From positions 1 through 54,243 of the forward strand of contig JADFQO010000018.1 of assembly GCA_022561775.1 (NCBI GenBank): a DNA stretch of 54,243 nt, written 5' to 3'. Both the position numbers and the translations under genes were made by a program. The stretch comes from Myxococcales bacterium. GTDB lineage: Bacteria > Myxococcota_A > UBA9160 > SMWR01. This document shows positions 30,225-39,711 of the stretch, one piece after another (positions within the stretch are counted from its first letter, which is position 1; every line of letters starts with the position of its first letter). The notes beneath the pieces were generated by a model, which saw only the letters and a list, made by a program, of their open reading frames with translations, did no database searches and was not told where the DNA came from.

Positions 30225-31511
30225 ATGCGCGCCCCGAAGCCGCGACTCGCACTGCTCGCCCTGCTGGCCCTGTTGGTGCTCCAGCTGCCGCTTCGGTCGA
30301 TCGCTGCGGATGAGGCGCCGCGCGCGGCGATCGACCTGGACGCGCTGCGGAGGGACCGCACGCAAAATGCAGAGCGCTATCCGGTGGCGCCGCGCATCTC
30401 GCGGTATCTCGCCGCCGCCGCCAAGGAAGTCGACGCGGGGGATCCGCAGCAGGCGACGAGACTCCTCAAGAAGCTTCGCCCCAACCGACTCAATCCCTAC
30501 GAGCGAGCGCTCGTCTACCGGATGCTCGCGCACGTCGCCTACGGGGCAGACGAGCCCGAAGAAGCGATCACGTACTTCGTGAAGTTCCTGGAAGAGGAGA
30601 TGCTGCCGCTCCGGGACGAGGCCAGGGTGCGCTTCAACATCGCGCAAATCTACGCGTCGCTCCAACAGTGGCGCGAGATGATCGACTGGTTGAATCGCTG
30701 GCTGCTCTACATTGAGGATCCGGATCCACTCGGCTTCTATCTGATGGGCATCGCCTACTATCAGCTCGAAGACTTCGACGCCGCCATCGTTCAGACGAAG
30801 CTGGCGGTCGAGCTCCGGCCGGAGCCGCGCGAGTCCTGGATGCGGCTGCTCGCCGCGCTGTACGCCCAGAAACAGGACTACGAGAACACCGCTCCGATCC
30901 TCGAGGAACTCGTGCTGCGCTTCCCGAAGAAGCGGTACTGGGTGCAGCTCTCGCTGATCTACGGCGCCCGCGAGGACCATCGACGCTCGCTGTCCGTGCA
31001 GCAGGTCGCGTACGCGCAGGGGCTCCTCACCGAAGACAAGGAGCTGCGGCGACTGGCGCGCTCTTACCTTTACCACGAGCTGCCCTATCCGGCGGCGCAG
31101 GTGCTGGAGAAGGCACTCGAAGACGGCGCGATTGCCCGGGACAGCGAGGCGTTCGAACTGCTGGCGAACAGCTGGATCGCCGCCCGCGAGTACGAACGAT
31201 CCCTCGATCCGCTCCATAGCGCCGCGGAGCTGTCGGAGAACGGGGACCTGTACGTGCGCCTGGGGCAGGTGAACATGCAACGCGAAGCCTGGGACGAGGC
31301 CTCGGTGCTGCTGGAGAAGGCCGTCGAGAAGGGTGGCCTGAAGGACCCCGGCAACGCCGAGCTGCTGCTCGGCATCGCCTACTACAACGGCGCCCACGTC
31401 GCGCGCGCGCGCTCCTCGTTTCTGCGGGCGCGCCAGCACGACGCGACGCGAAACGCGGCGAATCGCTGGATCACCCACCTCGACACCGAGGGCAACGCCA
31501 CGGCCGGCTGA
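30225..31511 (+). CDS. TPR protein closing the TonB operon
   Basis: A 428-residue exported protein: signal peptide at residues 1-28 (LALLALLALLVLQLPLRSIAA), then tetratricopeptide-type helical hairpins over most of its length (DPLGFYLMGIAYYQLEDFDAAI, ESWMRLLAALYAQKQDYENTAPIL, AELLLGIAYYNGAHVARARSSF by parts). TPR proteins commonly end the DUF3450-ttpC-exbBD-tonB cluster and are presumed periplasmic scaffolds. A GGGAG site precedes ATG30225 and the gap to tonB is 14 bases, so it is in the operon. Confidence 0.92.
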   Translation: MRAPKPRLALLALLALLVLQLPLRSIAADEAPRAAIDLDALRRDRTQNAERYPVAPRISRYLAAAAKEVDAGDPQQATRLLKKLRPNRLNPYERALVYRMLAHVAYGADEPEEAITYFVKFLEEEMLPLRDEARVRFNIAQIYASLQQWREMIDWLNRWLLYIEDPDPLGFYLMGIAYYQLEDFDAAIVQTKLAVELRPEPRESWMRLLAALYAQKQDYENTAPILEELVLRFPKKRYWVQLSLIYGAREDHRRSLSVQQVAYAQGLLTEDKELRRLARSYLYHELPYPAAQVLEKALEDGAIARDSEAFELLANSWIAAREYERSLDPLHSAAELSENGDLYVRLGQVNMQREAWDEASVLLEKAVEKGGLKDPGNAELLLGIAYYNGAHVARARSSFLRARQHDATRNAANRWITHLDTEGNATAG

Positions 31512-31622
31512 AGCGGCGAGCGTTTCTCCGCCGCCGCGCGGGTCACCAGAACAGCCGGATGCGACTGCTCGACGACGACCCCCGCGAGCGTTGGCGGAAA
31601 CGACTTCTGAGTCGCGCCTCGC

Positions 31623-32876
31623 TCAGCGCGGCGGAATGCGGCCGTCCATGTCCGGGATCACGAAGTCCGGATCGATCCGGCACGGGCCAGGGAACAGCGG
31701 ATTGGTGGCATCGATGAACTGGCAGAATCCCTGGATGCTGGCCGCCGTCGGCTGCTGGCCGCCCGCGGCCCAACCGCGCAGGGACTCCCAGCTCGCGACG
31801 ATCTCGGCGGGGGTGTTCCCGCAGTGCGTCGGGACGGCCTCGATCGCCACGGCCACGGTGAAGTTGGAGGCCGGAACCACGGAGGCGTACTCGCTCTCGT
31901 TCTCCACGATCACGAGGCCGTCCTTGTCGGTGTGCAGGGCCACGTGCACCACCGAGCCGACGTCGCCGGTCGGCGTGTAGTTCCGGCTCAACCGCTTGGC
32001 GCCGCCGGGGTGCGCCGTCACGCGCTCGATGTTCGCGGGAACGGCGGGCGAGTAGACCACCCCGTCGTTCCCCATGCCCTGCTTGCCGGCGAGCTTGGCC
32101 GGTTCGAAGATCAGGTTCGAGTGGCCGAACGTCGCGAAGCCCATGTCGGTCAGCAGGAAGTTCTCGGGCAGCTGCGTCGCCGCCACGAACCTCGCCAGCC
32201 GCACCTCCTGGCTGCCAGTCCGGAAAATGGGCGGCGTCAGGATCCCGGTGCAGGTGTTCGCGGCGATCGCCAGATCCGTCTGCGAGAACGCGAAGCCCGG
32301 GAAGCCCGGAGCGGGGAGCCCCGTCGGGCCGCCGGGGATGGAACCGCCGGGGACGTCGCTGCAGATGGCGTCGTAGATCAGCCGAATGTCCAGCGACGCG
32401 TCCCAGTTGCGGCTGCCGGCGTGTGCGCCGCAGAAGGTGAAGGCTCCCGTAAGATTTCCGATGTGCGCCTTCTCGATGATCGTCGTGGTGACGATGCCTC
32501 CAAGCGAGGCCCCGGTCAGGAGCACGTTGTTAGGCGCACCGAAGTTCGTCGTGAACACGTTGACCAGGTTCTGCACGTCGTTCTTGGTCTTGAAAACCGC
32601 CCAGCCGATCTGCTGGTAGCTCGAAGCCGCCACCGCGTAGCCCTCGGCGAGCTGAACATCGACGAGGGGACCCAGATCCGAGACGGGCCCGATCGGGGAA
32701 AGGCTGAAGCCGTGATTCCAGATTGCCAGGTCGCCGTTCCAGGCATCCGGCACGACGATCCTGAAGAAGGCGCCGCCGTCGGTGTTACCGGTCATTTCCG
32801 TAAGCGCGTGCGCGCTACTAGCAGACAGTGCGACCAGTGCTGCCAAGAACAGCGAAACGCTGTTGATCCGCTTCAT
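31623..32876 (-). CDS. Secreted alpha/beta-hydrolase-like protein
   Basis: A 417-residue exported protein. Residues 1-25 are a signal peptide ending in AHA. The nucleophile elbow is TGASLGGIV, preceded by a strand NNVLL, and an earlier WNHGFSLSP loop fits the oxyanion region; D/H partners are probably in the C-terminal half (YAS..., VAIEAVPTHCG). Five or six cysteines suggest disulfides outside the cytoplasm. The layout is like secreted esterases or depolymerases, but the exact family is not clear. The C-terminus ends with FVIPDMDGRIPPR. ATG32876 follows AGGAG. It converges on the TPR gene of the TonB operon. Confidence 0.82.
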   Translation of the reverse strand: MKRINSVSLFLAALVALSASSAHALTEMTGNTDGGAFFRIVVPDAWNGDLAIWNHGFSLSPIGPVSDLGPLVDVQLAEGYAVAASSYQQIGWAVFKTKNDVQNLVNVFTTNFGAPNNVLLTGASLGGIVTTTIIEKAHIGNLTGAFTFCGAHAGSRNWDASLDIRLIYDAICSDVPGGSIPGGPTGLPAPGFPGFAFSQTDLAIAANTCTGILTPPIFRTGSQEVRLARFVAATQLPENFLLTDMGFATFGHSNLIFEPAKLAGKQGMGNDGVVYSPAVPANIERVTAHPGGAKRLSRNYTPTGDVGSVVHVALHTDKDGLVIVENESEYASVVPASNFTVAVAIEAVPTHCGNTPAEIVASWESLRGWAAGGQQPTAASIQGFCQFIDATNPLFPGPCRIDPDFVIPDMDGRIPPR

Positions 32877-33029
32877 CGAATTTCTCCTCGTTGGGTGGAC
32901 ACCCGAACGTCCGATGCGCACGCGTTGTTCGAAGACCGCCTGCTCCACGCCGCTTTCCGGATCCCTCAGTTCTCGATGGCCTGATGGCTTCAGGTCTGGC
33001 CCTATTCTATTCCGAACCCGTCGAGAAAA

Positions 33030-33659
33030 TCACGGAAAAACCGACTCGCCCTCGAGGCGCCAGAGGCCCGTCTCGTCGCGAACCAGCCCGCGGGGACTCG
33101 CCAGCTCACGAGCCCGCTGGCGCGCGTAGGAGGCGCGTTCCAGTAGGATGTTGCGCTCGTAGTAGGAGAGCAGATCGACCCAGACCCGCGGATCGTCGGG
33201 GGTAAGTTCTGCAGCGCGCTCGAGCTGCGCGAAGGACTGCTCGTTGGCGGTCATCAGCAGCAGCAGACGACCGTAGTTGGAGCGGGGAATGGCGTCGTCG
33301 GGGTCGGCCTCGACGGCCGCGGCAAAAAGGTTGAGCGCTTCCTCGAGTTCTCCGTGCTTCCAGGCCTCGAGGGCGCGCGCGTCGAGGGCGCGCGCGGAAT
33401 CGGTGTGCGGGCCCGGCGCGGACTCCCGCGGCGCCCGACGGGGGAGCACCTGATCCGGGAGGTCCTCCAGCGCAATCTCCTGCTTGGAAATCGTCCAAAC
33501 CTGGGGTTTTCCCTCGGTATCGGGAAGCACGCGCTCGACGGTCTCCCCCGTCGGGACGGGCACCTCACCCGTGGGGATCGCCGGGTCGCGCATCCGCCAG
33601 AAGAACACAGCGCCGACGATCAGCAGCAGCAACGCGAAGGTGAGAACCAGCCGCCTCAC
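33030..33659 (-). CDS. Small membrane-anchored TPR protein
   Basis: A 209-residue protein with an N-terminal membrane segment (LVLTFALLLLIVGAVFFW, about residues 4-21) and TPR-type helices at about residues 95-170 (EAWKHGELEEALNLFAAAVEADPDDAIPRSNYGRLL by parts). The GTG start at 33659 overlaps the stop of the beta-propeller PEP-CTERM gene (GTGA), so the two are one operon. It may help assemble or export that surface protein, but this is an inference from the overlap only. Confidence 0.85.
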   Translation of the reverse strand: MRRLVLTFALLLLIVGAVFFWRMRDPAIPTGEVPVPTGETVERVLPDTEGKPQVWTISKQEIALEDLPDQVLPRRAPRESAPGPHTDSARALDARALEAWKHGELEEALNLFAAAVEADPDDAIPRSNYGRLLLLMTANEQSFAQLERAAELTPDDPRVWVDLLSYYERNILLERASYARQRARELASPRGLVRDETGLWRLEGESVFP

Positions 33660-35491
33660 CGGGAGACCCCGCGCGACGCGCGCAGCTGCAGCGCGTACAG
33701 AGCCCAGAGCAGCAGCGCGCCCGACGCCAGCGCGGTCGTCACTGTGGGTTCGGGCACGAACTGGAGATCGAACGGACCGCTGAGTCCCCCGCTGCCGCTG
33801 GCGACGAAGACCTCGACGAAGGAGCCGTCGGTGCCGTCGTAGCGCCGCACCGCATCGTCGTGGTAGCTCGTGACGTAGAGGTCGCCGTCCGGTCCGAAGG
33901 CCAGGTTGGTCGGACCGCTGAGTCCGCCGGCACCGGAGCTGACGAAGGTCTGGACGAAGGCGCCCGCGGTCGCGTCGAACTGCTTGACCTCGTCCGGAAA
34001 GAAGGAGGCCACGAACAGGCTACCGCCGTGAAACGCCAGGCCGTAGGGATCCATGGCTCCGCCACCGTTACCCGTCGTGTCGACAAAGACGCCGATGAAA
34101 GCACCCGTCGTCCCGTCGTACTCGAGCACCTCACCGGTCGCGCTCGCGACGAAGAGGTTGCCGTCGGGTCCGAAGGCCAGGCCGCGCGGGGTCACGAGCC
34201 CGCCCGAGCCGCCGGTCACGAAGAAGCCGAGCGGATTTCCCGTACCTCCGTCGAAGCGGAAGATCCCCTGCGACGACGGGCACGAGACATAGAGGTTTTC
34301 GTCCGCGCCGACGACCTGGTCGAACGGCGCCGCGAGCGACGTCGGGCACGCGTCGAAGAAGGTGCCGACGGCCGCGCCGGTCGCAGCATCGTACTCCACG
34401 ACGTCGTTGTCGAGGAGGCTTCCGACGAGCAGGTTTCCCGATGGCGTCAGCGTCATGCCGCTGTCCGACGGTGCCGAGAGCCCGCGCGCCGTCGTCCCCG
34501 TCGGGTTGCCCGACGCGTCGAAGTAGACGACCGCGTTGCTGAGGGGGCTCACCGCCAACAACGTCGCGCCGTCCCACGCGAGATCCATCGCGTTGCCGAG
34601 CCCACCCGCACCGGCCGCGACCAGCGGCGAGACCACAAGGCTCGTCAGATCCACCGACACCACGTCGTTGGAAAACGAACCCGAGACGCTCAGCGTTCCG
34701 TCGGGAGCCAGCGCGAGACCGAAGGGTCCGTTGACACCGCTGCTCGGCGCGAGCAGCTCGCGCTGAAAGGACCACGAAGAGCCGTCGAACGTGTATTCGA
34801 CGACGCGGTCGGCCCCCGTTTCAGCCACCACCATTTCGGTCGCGGAGCGAAACAGGATGGCGCCCGGGAAAACCAGGCCGGAGATGACCGTCGTTCCGCC
34901 GCCTCCGCCACCGCCGCTCGAAAAGCGCAGTACTCTTCCGTTGAGTGCATCGCTCACGAAGATCTCGGAGCCATTCACCGCGAGCGCGGAGAAGTTCGCC
35001 GCGTCGTCGCTGGCCAACGTCGAGACGTTGCCCGACGAGATCGCGAGTTTCATCAATGCATCGGTTCCGCTGCTCAGCGAAGTCCCCGCTGCGAGGAAGT
35101 AGAGCGTGTCGCCGGCCGCGTCGAAGGCTGCGGACCCGGGCGCAATCAGACCGCTCGCCGCGGGCGGCGTGAGCACGGCGCCCGTCGCGGCCGTGTAGCG
35201 CCAGATCTCACCCGTCCCCGTGCTCGTCACGTAGAGCTCGCCCGTTGCGGTCCGCAGCGCCATTCCACCCGGATTCGAAAAACCGTCGGTGATCGTCTCG
35301 ACGAAGGTTTCGAGGAAGGTTCCGTCGCCGCCGTCGTAGCGGAGCACCGTTGCGGTGAACTGACTCACCACGAATAGATCCTGGGCGAAGCCCACTGAGG
35401 GACAGACGAGCGAACCCGCTGCCGCAGCGAGGCCTGCTGCACGGGCAACGGCCCTGAGGGGCCCCAGTCTGCGCGCAAATCGGGGGGACAT
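33656..35491 (-). CDS. NHL-type beta-propeller protein with PEP-CTERM tail
   Basis: A 611-residue exported protein. A signal peptide covers about residues 10-36. The body consists of repeated blades of NHL/SMP-30-like form, with GLAFGPDGNLFVAS, NLAFGPDGDLYVTS and YDGTTGAFIGVFV units repeated about every 45-50 residues. The end FVPEPTVTTALASGALLLW...LRASRG is a PEP-CTERM sorting signal. It is probably a surface or matrix protein. A poly-Gly run (eight Gly) lies in the middle. ATG35491 follows GGAG. The downstream small TPR gene overlaps its stop. Confidence 0.88.
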   Translation of the reverse strand: MSPRFARRLGPLRAVARAAGLAAAAGSLVCPSVGFAQDLFVVSQFTATVLRYDGGDGTFLETFVETITDGFSNPGGMALRTATGELYVTSTGTGEIWRYTAATGAVLTPPAASGLIAPGSAAFDAAGDTLYFLAAGTSLSSGTDALMKLAISSGNVSTLASDDAANFSALAVNGSEIFVSDALNGRVLRFSSGGGGGGGTTVISGLVFPGAILFRSATEMVVAETGADRVVEYTFDGSSWSFQRELLAPSSGVNGPFGLALAPDGTLSVSGSFSNDVVSVDLTSLVVSPLVAAGAGGLGNAMDLAWDGATLLAVSPLSNAVVYFDASGNPTGTTARGLSAPSDSGMTLTPSGNLLVGSLLDNDVVEYDAATGAAVGTFFDACPTSLAAPFDQVVGADENLYVSCPSSQGIFRFDGGTGNPLGFFVTGGSGGLVTPRGLAFGPDGNLFVASATGEVLEYDGTTGAFIGVFVDTTGNGGGAMDPYGLAFHGGSLFVASFFPDEVKQFDATAGAFVQTFVSSGAGGLSGPTNLAFGPDGDLYVTSYHDDAVRRYDGTDGSFVEVFVASGSGGLSGPFDLQFVPEPTVTTALASGALLLWALYALQLRASRGVSR

Positions 35492-35691
35492 CTCCAGCTC
35501 CAGCAGCGAGGGTACACCGTGGAGCAGAAGAAATGCACGCTCGATCTCGCCGACGCGCCGGCTGCCACCGACCCGATGAACTCCCCGCTAGCAAATTGCG
35601 GGCGCGAAGATCGAGCTACCGATACTGGGCGGCTTCCGCACGGCACTGCGTACGCGTTCTTGGCGCGGTTTTCGTCGCGTCGACGATGGAC

Positions 35692-36291
35692 TTACTTCGT
35701 CTGGACGCGCGCAAACGACGGCCGCCCGGTGCATCGGCTCATCCAGCGCGCCACGTTCTCGAACTTCGAGATGTCGAATTTCGCGAAGTTCGCGGTCGAG
35801 AGTGCACCAGCGAGATTCAGGTCGGCAATGGAAAAATCGCCACCGAGCAGGTATTCGCGATCCGAGAGCTGCGCGTCGAGCACGCCTAGCGGTCTTTCGA
35901 CCGCGGCTTCGGCGCTGGTAACAACGGCGGGATCCCGCTGGTCCTCGGGCAAGAAGACCTTATGCAGCACCATCGGAATGAGGTGCGGCTCGAGTTCGGT
36001 CATGCCCCAGATCGTCCACTGGATCGCGCGCGCTTCGTCGTGCGGGTCGTTCGGGTAGAGCTTGCCGCCGTAGGTCTTGGCGAGATAGAGGTTGATGGCC
36101 ATCGACTCGAAGAGCACGAGATCGCCATCCACGAGAGCGGGAATGCGGCCGTTGGGATTGATCGCGAGGTACTCTGGCGTCTTGCTCTCCTCGAGAAACG
36201 AGGTCTGAACCAGCTCGTAGTCGACACCTACCTCCTCGGCGGCCCAGATCGATCGAACCGCTCGTGAGCCCAGAATTCCGTAAAGCTTCAT
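35692..36291 (-). CDS. Glutathione S-transferase family protein
   Basis: A 199-residue cytoplasmic protein. The N-terminal thioredoxin-like half has MKLYGILGSRAVRSIWAAEE with a candidate catalytic Ser, the cis-Pro loop GRIPALVD and the glutathione-contact ESMAINLYLAKTYG; the C-terminal helical half has FSIADLNLAGALS, the family's N-capping box region. It could conjugate or reduce electrophiles. It lies in front of the di-iron and dehalogenase genes, divergent from them, which suggests detoxification of reactive catabolic intermediates. ATG36291 follows GAGGGG. Confidence 0.9.
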   Translation of the reverse strand: MKLYGILGSRAVRSIWAAEEVGVDYELVQTSFLEESKTPEYLAINPNGRIPALVDGDLVLFESMAINLYLAKTYGGKLYPNDPHDEARAIQWTIWGMTELEPHLIPMVLHKVFLPEDQRDPAVVTSAEAAVERPLGVLDAQLSDREYLLGGDFSIADLNLAGALSTANFAKFDISKFENVARWMSRCTGRPSFARVQTK

Positions 36292-36508
36292 CGGTGTCCC
36301 CTCAGTGCGCGGTCGAGCCCGGGGGTGGGTCGGCCGGAGCGCAGAATATAGTCCGATCCGGAAGCCTCCGCGAAATGTCGCGCTCGCAGCAACGCGGCAG
36401 ACCGCAGGCGCCACGCCGTGCTGCCACGCTCGTCGCGATGCGAAGACCCGCGGGCGCCCATCTCGTGCCCGCGTTCGAGAACAACTATGATCTCTGTCGA
36501 GGTTCGCG

Positions 36509-37555
36509 ATGGAGTCGAACGACCAGGATCACATCGAGAGCATGAACTCTCCGCTCGAGCTGATCTGGAATTGGGCGTACGAGATCGAGCATAGCCGTCT
36601 CGAAGATCTCTACCGCAAAGCCAAGCGCGATCAGTGGGACGCCGACGTCCAACTCGACTGGAGCGCGCCGGTCGACCCCGCGGGCAAGATTCTCGATCGA
36701 GAGCGCACAGGCATCATGCGCATGAAGTTTTTCGAGCGCTTGAGCAAGAGCCAGCTCGAGACCTTCAACGCCAAGAACTCGGCCTGGACCCTCAGTCAAC
36801 TGCTGCACGGCGAACAGGGTGCGCTCATGGTCGCGGGTACGTTGATCGCCGCTGTCCCCGATTTCGAAGCGAAGCTCTACGTCGCCTCGCAAGCGATGGA
36901 CGAGGCAAGACACGTCGAGGTGTTTCGCCGCTACATCCGCAAGCTCGACAAGATCTACCCGATCCAGCCCGTTCTCAAGGCGCTGCTCAAGGACATCATG
37001 GAGACGCCGTACTGGCAGGCCAAGACCGTGGGGATGCAGGTGATCCTCGAGGGGCTCGCGCTCGGCACGTTCATCAACGTGGGCGCCGAGACCGGCTGCA
37101 AGTTGTTGCGCGAGCTGCTCAGTTACGTGACCAAAGACGAAGCGCGTCACGTCGCCTTCGGGAGCATCTACCTCGGAACCGCGATTGCCGAAATGGAAGA
37201 GGACCCACGGAGAGCCGTCGAAGACTTCGCGCTCGAGGCCACGCGAAAGATCGTCGCGATGCGGCGCAGCATGCAGGGCTTCGAGGGTTTCGACGTCGTG
37301 CTGATCGATAGCAACATCGACCCCGACGACTTCCTCGCCGCCATGCGGCAGAAGGTCGCCGACGGACTCAAATTGCAAAGCGCGCCCGGCAGCGTCCACA
37401 CCTTCCGAGGACTCATCATGCCCGGTATCGTCCGCGCCGGCCTGGTCAGCGACCGCGTCCGCCCGGGCTACGAAGAAGCCAACATCCGCGTGTTCTCCGA
37501 TACCGCCGTGCTGGAGCGCCTGGAGGACCTCGGCGAGAGCGCGTTCGCGGGTTGA
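36509..37555 (+). CDS. Di-iron ferritin-like (R2/AurF-like) protein
   Basis: A 348-residue cytoplasmic protein with a four-helix-bundle metal site: Glu102 (HGEQG), Glu132 and His135 (DEARHVEVF), Glu181 (ILEGLAL), Glu211 and His214 (DEARHVAFG). These six ligands match carboxylate-bridged di-iron proteins such as ribonucleotide reductase R2-like oxidases and AurF-type N-oxygenases. It may be an oxygen-using oxidase, but the substrate and partner are unknown. ATG36509 has GAGG six bases upstream; ATG36542 is another possible start. It converges on the dehalogenase-like gene with a 16-base gap. Confidence 0.85.
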   Translation: MESNDQDHIESMNSPLELIWNWAYEIEHSRLEDLYRKAKRDQWDADVQLDWSAPVDPAGKILDRERTGIMRMKFFERLSKSQLETFNAKNSAWTLSQLLHGEQGALMVAGTLIAAVPDFEAKLYVASQAMDEARHVEVFRRYIRKLDKIYPIQPVLKALLKDIMETPYWQAKTVGMQVILEGLALGTFINVGAETGCKLLRELLSYVTKDEARHVAFGSIYLGTAIAEMEEDPRRAVEDFALEATRKIVAMRRSMQGFEGFDVVLIDSNIDPDDFLAAMRQKVADGLKLQSAPGSVHTFRGLIMPGIVRAGLVSDRVRPGYEEANIRVFSDTAVLERLEDLGESAFAG

Positions 37556-37571
37556 CCCGGGTCGTCGACCG

Positions 37572-38471
37572 TCAAAGCAACCATTTGACCAGATCGTCAG
37601 CGAGCTCTTCACCCGCGTCTTCCTGGATGAAATGGCCGGCATCGCGAATGATTTTGTGGGGCTGGCCGGCTGCGCCTGGAATACGCGCCTGCAAGATTTT
37701 TTCGGCTCCGACCATGATTTGATCCCCGTCGGCAAATAGCGTCAGAAATGGCCGCTTGTATTCCTCGAGCACCTTCCACGCGGCCAGATTGTTCACGGCT
37801 TCTTCGACCGTTGGATCGATCGGTACCAGTAGCGGGAAGACCCTCGCGCCGGCCTTGTAGGATTCGTCCGGAAACGGTGCGTCGTAGGCCGCGAGCACTT
37901 CATCGGGCACGGGTCTGACACAACCCATGCTGATGATCTTCCCGACTGGCAATTCCGGAACGCTTTGAGAGAACTCAAACCAGCGCATCCAGGCTTCTGG
38001 CATCTTGATTTGACCAGCGGGCAGAAATGTATTCGCGGCGCAGACCGAGGCGAATCGCTGCGGCTGTTCGGCGAGCAATCGAAGCCCGAGCAATCCACCC
38101 CAATCCTGACCGAACAGATTGATGTCGTCGAGTTCCAACTGGTCGAGCAGCGAGCGCAGCCAGCCCAGGTGCCTCGCGTAGCTGTAGTCGCTCTGTTCAG
38201 CGGGCTTGTCGGACCGGCCGAAGCCGATCAGGTCTGGTGCGATACAGCGCATGCCGGCCGCCGCCAGCGGTGGAATCATCTTCCGGTAGAGATAGCTCCA
38301 GCTGGGTTCACCGTGCAGCAACAGCATCACCGGGCCGCTGCGAGGGCCGTGATCGACGAAGTGGATCCGCACGGGACCGTCGCTAGCGTCGCCGACGTTC
38401 AAGTAGTTGGCCGCAAACGGGTAACCCGGCAACCCCTCGGTATCTTGTTCCGCTGTCCGAAGCAACCGCAT
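37572..38471 (-). CDS. Haloalkane-dehalogenase-like alpha/beta hydrolase
   Basis: A 299-residue enzyme close to haloalkane dehalogenase subfamily I. It begins MRLLRT with GLPGYPFAANYL, as those enzymes do. The oxyanion loop is HGEPSWSYLYRKMIP; the nucleophile is Asp123 in GQDWGG, and Trp124 is the usual halide-binding residue. The likely acid is Asp250 (GDQIMVG) and the base His280 (DAGHFIQED). All these residues are present, so dehalogenation or a closely related hydrolysis is plausible, although some relatives act on other substrates. ATG38471 was taken because it matches the family start; a TTG at 38522 is in frame. Confidence 0.88.
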   Translation of the reverse strand: MRLLRTAEQDTEGLPGYPFAANYLNVGDASDGPVRIHFVDHGPRSGPVMLLLHGEPSWSYLYRKMIPPLAAAGMRCIAPDLIGFGRSDKPAEQSDYSYARHLGWLRSLLDQLELDDINLFGQDWGGLLGLRLLAEQPQRFASVCAANTFLPAGQIKMPEAWMRWFEFSQSVPELPVGKIISMGCVRPVPDEVLAAYDAPFPDESYKAGARVFPLLVPIDPTVEEAVNNLAAWKVLEEYKRPFLTLFADGDQIMVGAEKILQARIPGAAGQPHKIIRDAGHFIQEDAGEELADDLVKWLL

Positions 38472-38625
38472 CGTCACCGCGCAATCATAGCTCCGCGCCA
38501 ATCGGCCGGCGAGTTCACGCAACGCGCTCGGCTGGCCGCTGTCTTATGCGACGCCAACTGGATTTAAATCCAGTTGCGATTGAACCGATCGAGCAGATAT
38601 CCTGGAGTTTTCGGATTTTGACACG

Positions 38626-39711
38626 ATGCAGACTTCCGAGCAGCTCACCGAGGTTCGCAAGGCGCATCGCTTCGACGAGGCTGTGCTCGACCGGTATCTC
38701 GCGGGACACCTCGAGGGATACCGGGGGCCGCTGCGGGTGCGGCAGTTCGAGGGAGGCCAGTCGAACCCAACCTTTCTGCTGAACGCGGACAGCGGCGACT
38801 ACGTGCTGCGCAAGAAGCCGCCGGGTGTGTTGTTGCCCCGCGCGCACATGATCGAACGCGAGTACCGGATTCTCGCGGCGCTAGCCGCGACCGACGTTCC
38901 TGTACCGAAGGTGCACCTGCTCTGCGAGTCGCCCGACCCGATCGGAACGGCGTTCTTCGTGATGGACTACGTGCGAGGGCGACTCTTGCGCGATCCGACC
39001 TTGCCGGACATCAAGCCCGCGGAGCGCCGGGCGATCTACCAGGAGATCCTGCGCGTGCTCGCGATCCTGCACGCGGTCGACTACGAGGCGATTGGCCTCG
39101 CCGACTACGGAAAACCGGGCAACTACTTCGGGCGCCAGATCCGTCGCTGGAGCCAGCAGTACGAGGCGTCGAAGACGCGAGAGATTGCGAGCATGAGGCG
39201 TCTGATCGACTGGCTGCCGGAGAATATTCCCAACGACGACACGAGCTGCATCGTCCACGGCGACTACCGCCTCGACAACCTCGTACTCGCCGCCGACGAA
39301 CCACGCGTGAGCGCGATTCTCGACTGGGAGCTCTCGACCCTCGGCCACCCGCTCGCGGATCTCGCCCACGGCTGCGCGCACTACTACGTCTCGATAGCGA
39401 ACCAACCTCCGCTCGCCGACGCCGCTGGCGGAGATGGCGTTGACCACGCCACCACCGCAGACAGCGGGATTCCGACCGAACGCGAGTACGTCGAAACCTA
39501 CTGCCGCTACACGGGGCGCTCGGGTGTGCCGCACTGGAACTTCTATCTCGCCTTCTCGATCTTTCGCTACGCGTGCATCGCACAGGGGGTCTACAAGCGG
39601 GGACTGCAGGGCAACGCGAGTTCGCAGCAGGCCATCAGCCTCGGGAGCGTCGTCGAGATCGCGAGCGACAAGGCGTGGGAGATCACCCAGAGGCCGACGA
39701 GCGATTCGTGA
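38626..39711 (+). CDS. APH-type phosphotransferase, ACAD10/11 kinase-domain-like
   Basis: A 361-residue cytoplasmic kinase-fold protein. It has FEGGQSNPTFLL (Gly-rich loop), the Brenner motif HGDYRLDN (His211-Asn218) and the Mg-binding DWE at 233-235. In humans the same domain is fused to an acyl-CoA dehydrogenase in ACAD10 and ACAD11, and in Pseudomonas putida LvaA is an APH-type kinase working with LvaC on 4-hydroxyacyl-CoA. Here the next gene on the strand is an ACAD of that kind, so the pair may phosphorylate and convert 4-hydroxyacyl-CoA thioesters. This is inferred from gene order. ATG38626 is used. Confidence 0.9.
   Translation: MQTSEQLTEVRKAHRFDEAVLDRYLAGHLEGYRGPLRVRQFEGGQSNPTFLLNADSGDYVLRKKPPGVLLPRAHMIEREYRILAALAATDVPVPKVHLLCESPDPIGTAFFVMDYVRGRLLRDPTLPDIKPAERRAIYQEILRVLAILHAVDYEAIGLADYGKPGNYFGRQIRRWSQQYEASKTREIASMRRLIDWLPENIPNDDTSCIVHGDYRLDNLVLAADEPRVSAILDWELSTLGHPLADLAHGCAHYYVSIANQPPLADAAGGDGVDHATTADSGIPTEREYVETYCRYTGRSGVPHWNFYLAFSIFRYACIAQGVYKRGLQGNASSQQAISLGSVVEIASDKAWEITQRPTSDS

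Noticed and set aside
33860..35377. Plus-strand open frame of 505 codons opposite the NHL protein gene
   Set aside because: It is a highly charged shadow of a clear beta-propeller repeat protein with a signal peptide and PEP-CTERM tail.
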